From positions 54,521,131 to 54,585,130 of the forward strand of contig CM055268.1 of NCBI GenBank assembly GCA_029237695.1: a DNA stretch of 64,000 nt, in the 5' to 3' direction. The notes beneath the pieces are model-generated. The model made no database searches. It was not told where the DNA came from and saw only the letters and a program-made list of their open reading frames with translations. The position numbers and the translations under genes are program-made. Origin of the DNA: Conchocele bisecta. Taxonomy: Eukaryota > Mollusca > Bivalvia > Lucinida > Thyasiridae. This document shows, piece after piece, positions 22,101-37,100 of the stretch. How positions within the stretch are numbered: the stretch's first letter is position 1; each line of letters opens with the position of its first letter.

Positions 22101-25100
22101 CAGGTATACTTTGCAATGTTGGTGAAATAGGCAACAGGCCAAAGCTCGACTGATATATGAGACACACCATGTGATTGTGTACCTTTGGACATCTGTGTAA
22201 TTTCATTAAATACGTTTAAAAAATGTACAATATTTTTCATAAGTACGTGCGGAATATAATTTAGAATTTACTCTGAAAATGTCGTCAGCTTTTGACATCA
22301 TTTACGGAAAATATTGTAAATTTTTTAAACGTTTTTCATGAAATTACGCAGATGTCCGAAGCTACAAAATCACACGGCGTGTCTCAATTATGTGACTGTG
22401 ACTGAATACAAGGGGCTTATGTGATTTGTGACAACGATATATAATGTGTGTTAGAAACATGACAGGTGTTTCGGAAATCAGTAGCCGATTTCATCAAAAT
22501 TTCAAAGTATGCTTATCTAGCAAAGTATACTTTGAGGGAGTAATCATTTATTTTTCCCGATATGCATGATTTCATTTAGAACTAACGACTGCATATAGTT
22601 GATGATTAAAAGAATGCAGAATTATTATACTGAATGTATTACATTATCACAGCCAAAATGGCTGTGATAATGTAATAAATTCAGTAAAATAAAAATTAAT
22701 AAATGTATCCTTAAATCGAAAGTTTCTCCCTCAAAGTATACTTTGCTACATAAGTATACTTACAATGTTGGTGAAATAGACTACTGTTTTTCCTATGAAT
22801 TGAATTGAAAGCTAGTTAAAATCATCTCCAGCGTGTCCGGCTTAGAACATGTTCCACTGTACGGAACAACCTTCATGCCCCAGACATACCTTCTCCTTCG
22901 GTGTGGCGACGTGTATGTGCCTGGCCACCGGGGCCTCCGTCTGTTCGTCCGTCAGATTGTCCGCGTCGTGAATCGATCTCAGCAACGACGCTCTCGCGGC
23001 CTCCCTGGGCAGATTGCCAAGTTTCTGAAAAACGTGGGCGGCAGATTGCATGACTGCGCTAATCTTTTCAATATTTGGCAATCTATTTTTTCAAAATACT
23101 TCAATACTGTTCTTGAAATCGAGCAGATTGATTGGCTGAGCCTGAGCTGTGCTACAGCTCAGGCTAAGACAATCAAACTGCTTGATTCGAGTGGGGATTG
23201 CCTTTTCTTTTTTTTTGCTTTTGCCGGTATACTGGTATACCCTCACACATGGGTGTTATCACCAGTTGAGTGCGAGGGGAAAATGAGAGGAACAACGAAA
23301 AAGACTAGATAGAGCAGTAGGACAAGGAAAGGTTGAAGGAAGCACAGAGAGGGAAAGAAAAAGAGAAAGAAGAAGGTTTAGAATTAAATGAGTCTGGAGT
23401 GCTGGACCTTCAAGACATGAGCCTTGAAGGAATCCAGCGACTCTGCCAGGCAGGTGTCAGTGGGTAGTTGGTTCCACTGTACAACGGTTCTGGGGAAGAA
23501 GGAGAAACGAGTGTAGTCTTTGTCGGCACGCAACTGGCGGTATTGGTGTTGGCGTCTACCAGTGCCTCGTGTTAAGTAATTATCCTCATTTATGGCTACA
23601 AGATTGTTCCTAATTTTGTACTGCATACTCAGCCTGTCATCGACTCTCCTGTGTTCAAGTGATCTCCATTCCAGACTGTGCAGCATATCGGTTACACTAG
23701 ATGTGTTGTGATAACGGTTAGAAACCCATCTTGCAGCCCTCCTCTGGACCATCTCGAGTTGGTGTACAAGCCTATGCGAAGTTAAGTCACCCTCATTGTC
23801 ATTGCATTTGCTTTTGGGGTCCCAGACTGTGGAACAGTATTCTAGTTTAGGACGAACAAGGGATTTATAAGCTCGTTCTTTGACAGTCTTCGAGTTGATC
23901 CTGAGGTTACGTTTCAGAAAACCTAGAGTCTGATTGGCCTTAGGTGAGACGGAGTTTATATGTTTATTCCACTTCAGATCGTGGCTGATGTTAACCCCGA
24001 GGTACTTAATACAAGGAACTGAAGAAAGAATATGGCCGTGGAGAGAGTAGTCATGCATAACAGGAGCCTTCCTGGTGGTAATGTGAATAACCTCGCATTT
24101 GTCAGGATGAAAAGACATTTGCCAGTCGGATTCCCATCTCTCGAGATTATGAAGGTCGTCTTGAAGTTTGTTGCAGTCAGATGGGCTATGTAAAGCTAAG
24201 TACAACAATGTGTCATCTGCAAGGAGCCGGACAGTACTATGGGTTGTGTACTCCGGGAGGTCATTAAGATAAACAAGAAATAACGCAGGACCAAGCACAG
24301 AGCCTTGTGGAACACCAGATAGTACTGGAACGGACGTAGAAGCTTTCCCTTCAAGGACGACACGCTGAGACCTACCACTAAGAAAAGATCCTATCCAGCC
24401 GAGTGCTAATCCATTCACGCCATATGATGAGAGTTTGTAGAGGAGCCTATTGTGTGCTACCTTATAAAAGGCCTTGGCGAAATCCATGACTACAACATCA
24501 TTCTGTCTACCACTCTGCATGTTGAGGGCTATGTCGTGAATAAATTCAATAAGTTGGCTTTCACAGCTACGCTTCTCCCGAAAGCCATGCTGGAGGAGAT
24601 AAAGAATATCGTTACTCTTGAGATGCTGCATCATATTACTGCAAACAATGTGCTCCAAGAGCTTACAGCAGATACAAGTTAGAGAGACAGGGCGATAGCT
24701 TGAAGGTGTCGTTTTGTCACCTTTCTTGTATATTGGTGTTACATTGGCTTGTTTCCAAATGTCTGGTAGAGACTGCTGCTGAAGTGAGGTATTGAAAAGT
24801 AGAGTAAGAATTGGCGCAAGTTCAGCCGAGAGGCGCTGCAGAATAGTAGGAGTAATATTGTCTGGGCCTGGGGCCTTGGATTCTGAAAGTTTTTGCAAAA
24901 GTTTCTGTACACCATTTTCTGTTACCTCTATCTCAGGCATGTCGTTTTCTTTTCTGGAAAAAAGATTTGAAACATATTTGCAGTAAGAAACGAGTTTCAT
25001 GGGAGTTTGCTGAGAGAAAACAGAATGAAACTGGTCATTAAGCAAATTGGCTTTTGAGAGTGGATCGGTAATAGATACTCCGTTTCTCTTCAGGGATTTA

Positions 25101-28100
25101 AGTCCAATAGCATCTGGGTTTTTTTTTGTGCTTAATAAAAGTGCAGAAACGTTTTGTAATATTGAAAATTTCAGTTAATGAATTTTCATCTTTTGGAGTA
25201 ATTAAGTCCTCAACATACTCCCAGTAAGCTCCTCTGCTCAGTGTCCGTATATGGTGTTTAAGAGTTTTTAGTTTACTTGAACCTTCAGGGGTAGGTTTAG
25301 CTCTGTTTTTAAAGTAAAGTTTATTGCCAATAGGTGTTCAGAAATGTTGAATATCTGGGCAAGATTTACGCAGTCGGTTGTGTATGTGACTGTGACTGTG
25401 ACTAGAGAAATGGGGCTGATGAGTGTGGCACTTGATCAGTAGACTATTTCACCAACATTGCAATTATATTGCAAAGTATACTATGAGGGAGAAATTTTAA
25501 TTTTGGGATAAAATTATTAATTTTTATTATACTGAATTTATTACATTATCACAGCCATTTTGGCTGTGATAATGTAATAAATTCAGTATAATAGTTCTGC
25601 ATACTTTTGATCATCAACTATATGCAGTCGTTGACTATTATGACATAATGCATTTCGGGAAAAATAAATGATTACTACCTCAAGGTATACTTTGTTAGAA
25701 AAATATACTTTGCTGCAATTTTGATGAAATCGGCTACTGGAGCTACACTGTTGTCATCATATGTCTTATTTCTCCAGTCATAGTCACATATATTATCTAT
25801 GATTCCCTGCGATTGGGCAAACAATACGACAAACGACAAACGACAAACGACACGACTCTGCAAATGGTTATATTTTAGTGTGGTTTACCTTAGCTGTGCT
25901 GTGTGTATACTGCTTCTTTATCCCGTCAACACAGTGCGTATGTGCCGTGAAACACGGTGCCGTGAAACATTTTTGATAGCCTGTCAATACGACATAATCA
26001 CTGCGTATGAATATGTTACATTTTAAAGCCTTTTGTAGGTGTTGACGGGATAAATAGAATAGTAGGTTAGTGTCGTGAATGGGAAAATATCTAGCCCGGC
26101 ACGGAAACGGGATGTGCTCGGCAGAGCCTCGCACATCCCGTTTCCTAAGCCGTGCCAGATATGTTTCCCCATTCACGGCACTAACCTACTATTCTCTATA
26201 TTTCTTTCTACATGCATATACCGATCAGGGAATTGTCAAACAACAAGGCCCCTCAGAGAAGGTAAATCAACTTTTAATCCCCGCAATCCATGTAACCGTC
26301 ACATAACCGGGGTTGGGGTGAGTCGGGTTTTTTTACATTGATATGACACGTTATTGGTAACTTACTTCTAATATTCCAACGGCTCTATGGAACAGTTTGT
26401 TGTTGCTGTAAAGAAAAAAGAGAAAACCATTTGAGAAGGCAAATGATAATGACGTTGTTGTATCACGGAATAAAAGTACATACTTATCAGTATAAATATT
26501 AAAAGGAAATCAATACGATACGAATGTTGTTATCCTGTCAGTCAGGGGCGGATCTGGAGGAGGGATGGGGGTTCCGGAGTTGCAACCCCCCCCCGCCCTC
26601 CCCCCCCCGTTCAGCCACGGAGTTTACATAGATCACAGTTTACCACCAGTTGGAGTCTGAATTTAAATGCCGTAAAACTCAGGAAAGTACATTTCGAAGA
26701 GCTCGAAAATAGGACAAATCCCTAGTTGCGAACCGCATAGCTAGCTACGTACGGTACGTGAGTAGATTGCAAGAGTTACCTTCGCAACTAGCCAACCGCC
26801 CGTTCCCCAAATGCTGGATCCACCCCTGAGAGTGTAGTTTTAATAGAGGTAATTGCCACGAACATTATCAGCGAAACAAAAGATTCAACTAACGAAACCG
26901 TAACTTACACGTTGTTGTGCAACGTTAAAGGTACATGCCCACTCAGTCGGCATACAATGTTCTTCATATTAGATACATCATCTAAGACATTTTCTGGCAA
27001 AATAAACATTCATTCACCATTACCCAACATATTGATTTATATTATTATACATTTTATATGAGACGTAATTTTCCACACTGATATTAGGGGCGATAACCGT
27101 GCTTACTTAAAATGTTAACGGACATTATTATTTAACTCTGTATTTATTTTCTTATGAGCAATTATCATAATTTGTAATCTGTCGAAAATATTATTTTTTC
27201 ATGTGACGCATTTAATTAGTATAAATAATTAAAAAATACCATGCCTCATTTGCATATGAAAATAGCCTGCTATCAACGCTCGTCACTATCGGTAAAATAA
27301 ATATTACTAAATTATTATATCAGTATAGCGGGCACTAGCGCCTTTTAGAACTGATGGAATAGTGACACAATGATACACTTATTTAATTCCTATAAAGAAC
27401 AGTTTGTGCCTATATACTGAGTGGGCATGTATCTTTAACTCGTTCAACCGTATTGACCATAAAGCCAACATTTGCAAACACTGTAGATCCAGATGAGCCG
27501 GCTCGTAACGAGCCGTCTCATCAAGATCTACAGTGTTTGCAACGAATTGTCATTTTAAGAACTATTCCTCATATGATTAATGAACTGGTTCAAAATCAGC
27601 AAGAGGATACAATGCCAGTTACTTAGGGGTGGAAAAGGTTAAGGGCTTTTTTGGAAATGAGTGATTGATACACGATCGGGCGTCCTTGCAAATGGATTGA
27701 CACTGATAACATTGTTTATTAGGTAACGAGCTTTGTATTGGCCGAATACATATTTACTGATAATTTAGGCATTGACATGATACGAATATCCGGGTTACAA
27801 CGGATTGAAAACCCACGTTTCATTGGTCAAACGGCGTCACATGACGTTATCGAAAGACGCCAGTGTAGTGACACAGGGTAAACAAGTCCGCGTTCCTTTT
27901 CAAAGTAATTTATATTTGATCATCGACTAGCATAAAACGTTACCTGATACATAGAATAGCAGAAGTTTTTCAGACTCGGCTCGGAAACTGTAGGAATTCC
28001 TCGGCAATCCTAGGAATTCCTACGCGTTTCATAGCCTTGCCTGATAAACGTGATATCAACATAGACTATACTGGTATTCTCTGTTTACAGATATGCCTCA

Positions 28101-31100
28101 CAACTCAGTTTTGAGTAAAAGATTCAAGTAGAAAAAATCTAACCTGACTTTCACGTCTATCATAATGTTCGTGTAGACCTTTCCATTGAGGACATGTGCA
28201 CCAGTGGATATGGCGTTCAGGCACCATTTAGTCGCCATCTCCAGTAGTAGAGTCGGGTGACCGCGGGAGTCTGCCTCGCCCACACCCGCCCGTAAGTCAG
28301 TAGGGCCGCCGATGTCTATATGACACACCCGGTCAAATCCAGCCGCCACAGGTGCCTGAAGCACAAAACTGCAGCGGTATAGTTTCATATAGAAATAGAG
28401 ATATCGCCAAACTACACCCGATACTCTCCCGCGAAGCACAGTAACAGAAAAAGAAAAAAAACTCAGATTACTAAAAAATAAAAGTAAACATAAAACGATT
28501 TACAGAGCTGTCATGCTGGTCTAAGCACAGGCGATTGAACTCCCCACCCACATACCCCCATTAGATGAATCCATCAGGTCCGACTATACTACGTCACAGG
28601 TTGAAGTAACGGACCGAGGTCTATAAATACATTAAATAAGCATAAAAGCATCAATAAATGAAAAAAAAATAAGCTAAACATATTTTTTTACCCCCTCCAT
28701 ATACTCCATATTACAAGGTTGCGTAGTTTTTAATAGGCCGAACCCGGACGGCCTCGAGACAGCGGACTCTCACGAAACGTCAACCGAGTTATATCATAGT
28801 CGCCTATTGCAGAAGTTGGGACAATGTTAGTATTCCGCAACGATATATTCCCCGATGCGCTATGTCAACGCGTTTCGAGCTATCGATTGTTTTTTTTTTT
28901 GAAATTATCATCATTGCTAGGTCGGGAAAGAACAGACACATTTCCGAGGCCGATACTGCTATATAAAGGAGTAAACATCGGGTTCAAAATACACTTTTAC
29001 GTCGTACCGGCCCGCAAAGAAACATTTTTCATAGAGAAAACATTGTTTCCAATCGAACAGTTGATCAAACCTACATTTATACCCGTCCTGTCCGTCACGA
29101 CAGACAATTTAATCGCACAGACATTTCTATCATTTGTTAATGTGAAAATTACAGACTATCATAATTTTGCGCTTACGAACATTTTAGTCGTACGATGTTT
29201 AGTGAAACGGCCCCCTGTGGTCTAAGTTATATATAGTGTCAGATTGTGCAACCAATGCGCAGCTTATTTCTGTATTGTATAGACATGGGATCTTACATGA
29301 GTGATGCTATATGCAGGGGCGGATCCAGGAGTTCAGGTTAGGGGGCGGGGCGGGACTTCTTAATTGAAATAGTTTACTATATTTTCGAACTAGCACCGTT
29401 TGTTCGTTGACCGGGAGACTGCTAGGTGGGACCGGCGGTATGCCATCCGAAATACTTTTGATATCTACAGCCCATTTTGCTGCGTTCTGGCGCATTTTAG
29501 AGCCAAACTATCTTTACTCGCCAAATTCTAGGTGGGGGGGGGGGGACGCCGGGTTTTCCCCTACGTGAATCCGACCTTGTATTGATATTTATTAAACTCG
29601 TATAGTATTGAAAATTACAATGGTCATACACGCTGAGCACATTACAAACACAAACTGTTCTTATGTTGTTTTGTGTAAAACTGAGACCGAATATTCGTTT
29701 TCTTACAAAAGATCGTCAACCGAGAAAACGTACATTACGATGTGAGCGACAAGTGTAGCCCCAGATCAGCCTGCGCATCCGCGCAGTCTGATCTGGGCCT
29801 ACGTTTGTCGCCATTCCGTCAATCGAACGACGTATGAGTCCTTGAATAACAGTTTCAATCCATTCCTGAGTACACGTGATGATCAGGATCTACACTGTTC
29901 ACACATGTCTTAAGGTCCATTTTCTCGGAAAATTATCAATTTACCTTTGCAAACGTCAGTAGAACCTTTACGCAGTGAGCTCCGACTAAACAGGGTGGAC
30001 ACTGGCTGGCATCATCTATAATGCAGTAATCACGAAGACGAATTCAAGAAATGCATACTGTTTAAAGGCATCGGGTCTCAGATAGAACGTGATGAAACTG
30101 GAATAGGAAAAACATAGTTTGCTTGCAAATTAATAACGTATTTCCTGAAACGTGTACCTATAAAGTCGCCTGTAAATAATTGGGGATTGGTAAATATAAA
30201 TGTTTATGATACTTAAAACTATCTCCCCTGCTTATCACAGTTTCTACGAGCATGCACTTGAATATAGCGCATGATTTTGGGAATGTGATCAAATAAAATG
30301 GTGCTATTGATTTACATGTATATGTTATTTACTGTACATAAAGCGAAAAACCAGGGGCCCGTTTCACTCAACTTCGTACGACTAAAAGGTTCGTAAGTGC
30401 AAAATTATGATAAATTTCACATTATCAATGTTTTCTTGTAAACAAATATTGGATTTAAATTTATTGAAATGTAATTCCATCAATTGAACTTTTCAGACGA
30501 CCCTGAATTTGCACTTACGAACATTTTAGTAGTAGAAGTTAGTAAAACGGGTCCCAGCTGAGACTCAGCTACAGCTACGTCTCGGTGTAGCTTAAAGTGA
30601 CTCTGTCTCAGATGATGTCTCGGATATCCAATATGTGGTGTGTCGCTTAAAGTGACTCTGTCTCAGACGATGTCTCAGAGATCCAATATGTGGTGTGTAG
30701 CTTAAAGTGACTCTGTCCCCTCAGACTTATGTCCTCAGATATTCCAATAATGTGGTGTGTAGCTAAAGTGACCACCCTGTCCAATCAGATGATGTCTCAG
30801 AGATCCCAATATTGGTGTGTCGCATAAAGTGACTCTGTCTCAGACGATGTCTCAGAGATCCAATATGTGGTGTGTAGCTTAAAGTGACTCTGTCTCAGAC
30901 GATGTCTCAGAGATCCAATATTGGTGACGCTTAAAGTGACTCTGTCTCAGACGATGTCCCTCAGATCCAATATGGTGATGTAGCTTAAAGTGACTCTGTC
31001 TCAGACGATTTCTCAGATCCCAATATGTGGAGTGTCGCTAAGTGACTCTGTCTCCAGATGATATCTCAGATATCCAATATGTGGTGTGTAGCTTTAAAGT

Positions 31101-34100
31101 GACTCTGTCTCAGACGATGTCTCAGAGATCCAATATTTGGTGTGTAGCTTAAAGTGACTCTGTCTCAGACGATGTCTCAGAGATCCAATATGTGGTGTGT
31201 AGCTTAAAGTGACTCTGTCTCAGATGATGTCTCGGATATCCAATATGTGGTGTGTAGCTTAAAGTGACTCTGTCTCAGACGATGTCTCAGAGATCCAATA
31301 TTTGGTGTGTAGCTTAAAGTGACTCTGTCTCAGACGATGTCTCAGAGATCCAATATGTGGTGTGTAGCTTAAAGTGACTATGTCTCAGATGATGTCTCAG
31401 AGATCCAATATGTGGTGTGTAGCTTAAAGTGACTATGTCTCAGATGATGTCTCGGATATCCAATATTTGGTGTGTAGTTTAAAGTGACTCTGTCTCAGAT
31501 GATGTCTCGGATATCCAATATGTGATGTGTAGCTTAAAGTGACTCTATCTCAGATGATGTCTCGGATATCAAATATGTGATGTGTAGCTTAAAGTGACTC
31601 TGTCTCAGATGATATCTCGGATATCCAATATGTGGTGTGTCGCTTCATGTACAGTAAATGGCCTATATCCATCAATCGCACCATTGTATGTGACCATCTT
31701 CCCAAAAACATGCGTCATATCCAAGCGCATGCTATCAGAAACTGATAATCAGGGGAGATAATTTGGATTGGCATAATGTGACATTTTCCATAAACATATA
31801 CCAGTAGTCGATTTCATCAAGATTGCAAATCATACTTATCTAGCAAAGTATACTTTGAGTGATTAATCATTTGTTTTTTCCAAAATGCATTATTTCATAT
31901 ATAACTAATATAACGACTGCATATATTTGATGATTACAAGTATGCAGAATTATTATACTGAATTTCTTACATTATCACAGCCGAAATGGCTGTGATATTG
32001 TAATAAATTCAGTATAATGAAAATTAATAAATTTATCCTTAAATTTAAAATTTCTCCCTCAAAGTATACTTTGCTTGATAAGTATAATTTGCAATGTTGA
32101 TGAAATAGGCTACAGTAAGGCAAGCTTATCAAATGTCTTTATTTTGAGTTGTGAAATGATAATACTATACCACATTCATTTAGAAAGAACTTCCCATTTC
32201 AGACGCTAGTGTAATTAATTTAAATAAAATTATTTAGTAACCATCGACTGGAGAACATGTTTATATTACTCAAAATTAAATATTTCCATTTCCAATAGTT
32301 GTCGCGCCTGCTTTAACAGAAGGCGCGACTATAGTCGCCGCTTTTTCCGTCGTCGTCGTCGTCCGAAATGTCAAAAACGTTGTACAAACTTCGTCATCAT
32401 AAATTTAATATTACTTTACGGATTGCTTCAATATTTGGACACTTGATACATGTAAGCATTAGGAACACACTCATGCCATCAATTCACGTGACCTTGACAT
32501 TTTTTACATTCAAATTTTTGCTGAGACACTTAACCATCTTGTTGGCGTCAAAACTTTGTACAAGCTTCGTCATCATGGTATAACTTTACTATTAATTTAC
32601 GGATTGCTTCAATATGTGGACATTTGATACATGTAGGCATTTGGAACACACTCATGCCGCAATTCACACGACCTTGAGATTTGTTACCTTCAAATGTTTC
32701 CTGAAACCCTTAGCCATTTTGTTTGCGTCAAAAACTTTGTGCAAGCTACCTCATCCTGCTATAACTTTCATATTACTTGACGTATTGACGAGATTGTTCA
32801 AATGGTGGTCGCGACATATACTTGGAAGCACATAGAAAATATTTAGGATTTTCCAATAACAAAATGAACAGCATGAAATGGGTTAATCAATGTGTGACCC
32901 CATGATATGCATGTCCATGTCAAAGTAATGCAGATACATGTACTTTAATTAACAACAATCCTGCTACAACATTGTTTTGTACCGACAAGGCATTTGCAGG
33001 CGCGACACCACTTCCATGACGGAATTATTGTCTTATTTCTCAGCGAAAGTCTATGTTGTGACCACTCATTTGAATCGTCTAGACGAGACGGTTTAAATGA
33101 ATGGTAACGAGATATGTTTTTTGTTGCAGACATAACATTTGGGTTATTGCCTGTGTAATGTTACCCATGCTTTCTATTCCTAGTAAGTAGTATCAACTGT
33201 CTGTTTCACGAAACCTGTCCAAATTTTACGGCTTACATAGCCGTAAAATTTGGACAGGTTTCGTGAAACAGACAGTTGATAATGGAAAAACAATGCAAAA
33301 ACAATATTTGTTTCGATAATATTGAATTAGAGCAACATTTGAGAATGAGCCTTCTTTTTATATAGTGAAATTTGGTCGTATATTGAGTGTATGGCGAAAA
33401 AACAATTGCCACATGTTGAGTGAAGATGTCTATGTACTGTATTAGACGGGCCTCTGTACGACGCTTATTTAAGGAGTTACCCCTACCCAGAGTAGAACTT
33501 TATGTAACATACATATTCTTATAGGAAATTCATCGTAGAAATCGAATCTGCATGTTAAAATTGCGAAAACCTCGGCCGAATATTGTTTTTTTGCTGATTT
33601 CCATGGCAACTGCGTTTTTCATCCGAAAATAACTTTCTTATTTAGCCTACGATTTTCAGCCTTTATACTTGCTTAAATATGATTTAGTCAATATATTTTA
33701 CAAACATGGTGTAAATGTTCATATTTACCTAAATATTCTATCATTCAAACGTATATTTCTGTTACCATGGTAACTAAGTCAGTCTCGCCGTATTTGAAAG
33801 TAGTATTTTCAACATTTATTTTCGTGCAGACAAATCTCCATCATACAAGTTGGTGTAATGAAGCTACTAGTATGTAAAAATCATCATAGAATACGAACCC
33901 ATGTGTTGAATTTCAGTAAACCTTGGCGAAATACGTATTTTTGGATGTTGCCAAGGTAACCACATTTTATTGAAAAATTCAATACATGCATGCACGTATT
34001 TGTTTGTATTATGACACTGGTATTATTAGGTTAATATCGATGAAATACTACGTACACATAAGAATATAATTTAATATTATACTAGTATATAAATGTTGTC

Positions 34101-37100
34101 CGTAAAACCATCATGTAACCATAGCAACCACTCACATGGACCAATCCCCGTCGTGTCTCTGTGGTGGGTGGGTGGGGTCCAAACTATGTCGAATAGTACA
34201 TTGATACATTGTTTATAGTTTTTGCCTCTTATTTCCGAGCAGTCTTTCACCCGTCCGTTCGTTTGTCCATCTACAAACTCTTAACATTTTGGATTTGAGA
34301 TGTTCCGAACACAAATAGCACATAATCTGCGTACAAGTGATTGTTACCTCCCTTCGGGCTCTTTAAATGTCACTATATTCAGCACCGCCGTGATTTTTTG
34401 CTCTTTGTATGTAACTTTAAGTAACACCGCTGTGATTTTCTACTCTTTAAATGAAACTTTAATTAACACGGCCGTGAATGCATGATTCGTATTTGCACTT
34501 TCATATATAAATCACGGCGGTGTTAATATATGTGGTAACGGATGCTGATCGTCCACTGCTCAGTCTGCAAAGACACAGAGTAATATCGCCCCAATTATTA
34601 CGACAAATTACGGGTATATCAAACCGACGTGTTGTTGTACATAAGCATCGAACGAGAACCGAATTAAGTTTGGTGTGTACGCATCTTCCAAATCAATTAT
34701 GGATTTAGGTGAACCAGAGGCAAAACGCTTGAAACTGGATAGAAGCATATGCATAATATGTCTAAAGTCTATTCCAGAGGCGTCACACAAGGATATCGTG
34801 CAAAATCCAACAGTAACAGGTCTAGAGACATTGTTAGACATAGCAGAGGCTAAACATGATCGAGTAAATGACTTATTAAGGCCGCATCGCCAGGATATAC
34901 TTTCACATCAGGTAAACGTACGGTATCATAGGGTGTGTCGGGCTACATACACAAACAAATTTTACAGCAGTGACACAGCGCCTAAAAGTGATGATGTCTC
35001 GTCAAGCAGAAGCGAATCGCCGATGTCACCAGAGCTTCGAAGGTCGACCAGAGACAGCCAATCGGGTTTTAATATCAGAGAGAACTGTTTCATTTGTGGC
35101 AGTGCCAAGAAAATTGGTAACAGAAAAGAGCCATTATCTGGTGTAAGCACTGGGACAGGTGAATCAACAAGGCAAGAAAACAGTGAATGCCGCCACGTTG
35201 AGAAATGATCAAGTTGTCATTTCCCGCATGCAGGCATATGGTGACCTATTTGCATATGATGCGAAATATCACCGTTCATGTTATGGACATTACATCAGCA
35301 AACGCAATGTAAGTTTTATGGTACCTCATGAAGACAAGGTCGACGAGCCAGTTCTTTACGAAGAAGCATTTCAGATGCTTTTAAACGAAACCAAACAAAC
35401 AATCTTCTCCGAGACAAAGTCAGTAGTCACATTATCTGATCTAAATATTAAATACATACAATTTCTGGGTAGAGCTGGAGTTCCAGATGAACTCGCCAAT
35501 GTATATAAATCATGGAAACTTAAACAACGGCTGGAGAAACAATTTGGTGAAGATATATCGTTCTTCCAGAGAAAGGGACAATCGGATCTTGTATGTTCCA
35601 GTGCAGTATCAGTTGGTGCTGTACTTCACAAAGCTTCTAAATTGAAATCTGAACTTGACGAATCCAACGAATACAAGGAGTCGAAGTTAGACATACAAGG
35701 GGCGTATCTCACAGACAGGCAGATATTATATGGGGCCGCAGGTATCCTTCGGCGAGCCATTAAAGACATTCAGTCCACTACACAAGCGTACCGATTGCAG
35801 GATTTAAGCATTGACGCTTGCAGCCAACTCGTGCCAGGACCACTGTACGATTTTATCATCTGGCTAGTAAATGCGAAAGCATTCGATACAGCCACTGGCA
35901 CGGGTGATGAAGTTCACAGACGTGACAATATACAGGTGTTAGCAACATGCCACAACGTAATTTCACAAAGCAAGCGCATACTAACACCAATTAACCTGGG
36001 GTTAGCTTTAACGGCATACCATGACTTTGGCAGTTCCAAGTTGGTGAGAACGCTGTATACATTGGGATACAGTGTTTCTTATGAAGAAGTTTTGCGATTC
36101 ATAACATCCGCAGCAAAACAACAGCTATCACAAGAAGGTGTACCTTTCGTCCCATTCGGTATACACACTACAAACACTGACGACAACATGGGAACAGTTC
36201 ATGCAGCAATTGATAACTTTGACACAAATGAACACACCTTAGACGGCAAAGAAACAACCCATTCCATGGCCATGGTTGTATATCAGAGGTGTGACCAAGA
36301 CAGACAGATATCGGATGTTGAGATACCCCGGCTCTCGGAGAGAAGTATCGGCGCAGGTGATTATGGCACCGACATGTCAAGCGTAACATATTTTCAAAAG
36401 CCACCAACACGTCCAGCTCCAGACACAGTTGCCAATGCTGCCAACTTTTACATTGATGGGGACAACGACCATATCCGTAAAGCTGTGGTTTCCGACCTGT
36501 CTTGGGCTCTTTGTAGATCATATATGGCTGGTCTTGATAATATCCCTGCATGGTCAGGATATAATTCAGTGACTACAAAGGCCTCTGTACCTATAACGAC
36601 CGTCAGGTACTTACCTTTCATAGACGCACCGCCGTCAGACAACTCCACAATTTTTCACAGCACTCAATCAGCTTGTCCGACTGGCAGCGGAACTTGGACA
36701 AAACCACATCATAGTGACAGCTGATCTAGCCATCTATTCCAAAGCTAGAGAAATATTGTGGACAAAGCCAGCGTGTTTGGAAGGTAAGGTAACACTCAGA
36801 CTAGGGGGTATGCATCATACAATGGCATTTCTCGCTTCCATTGGAAAGCTGTTTGGAGATGGAGGCCTTCTCAGCTTACTGACAGAGTCGGATGTTTATT
36901 CTGACGTTACCGCCAGACAGATGCTAACAGGAGCACAACTGACAAGAGGAGTAAGGGGCATGAAGGTCATCATAGACGCAATGTGCCGATGCTTCTTTGA
37001 TGCCTTTATCGATTGGGTGACAACAGAGAAAGACAAAGAACCACAGCCCCAGATAGGATATCACATGGAGAAACTCCGTGATGCAATCAAGGAGAAGGAT

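Noticed and set aside
22833..23312. 159-codon plus-strand ORF
   Set aside because: It is the antisense shadow of the GCKR-like exon 22890-23024, whose splice borders and family match favour the minus strand.
28824..29225. 133-codon plus-strand ORF
   Set aside because: Its last third is a MITE fragment (GGGGCCCGTTTCAC family) and the rest shows no domain. It lies in an intron of the GCKR-like gene.
30588..31645. CRISPR-like regular array
   Set aside because: Units are contiguous with no unique spacers, and the setting is a eukaryotic intron. It is a minisatellite.
36168..36551. Minus-strand ORFs within 36.1-39.5 kb (up to 144 codons)
   Set aside because: Shadows of the transposon gene, with no domain of their own.
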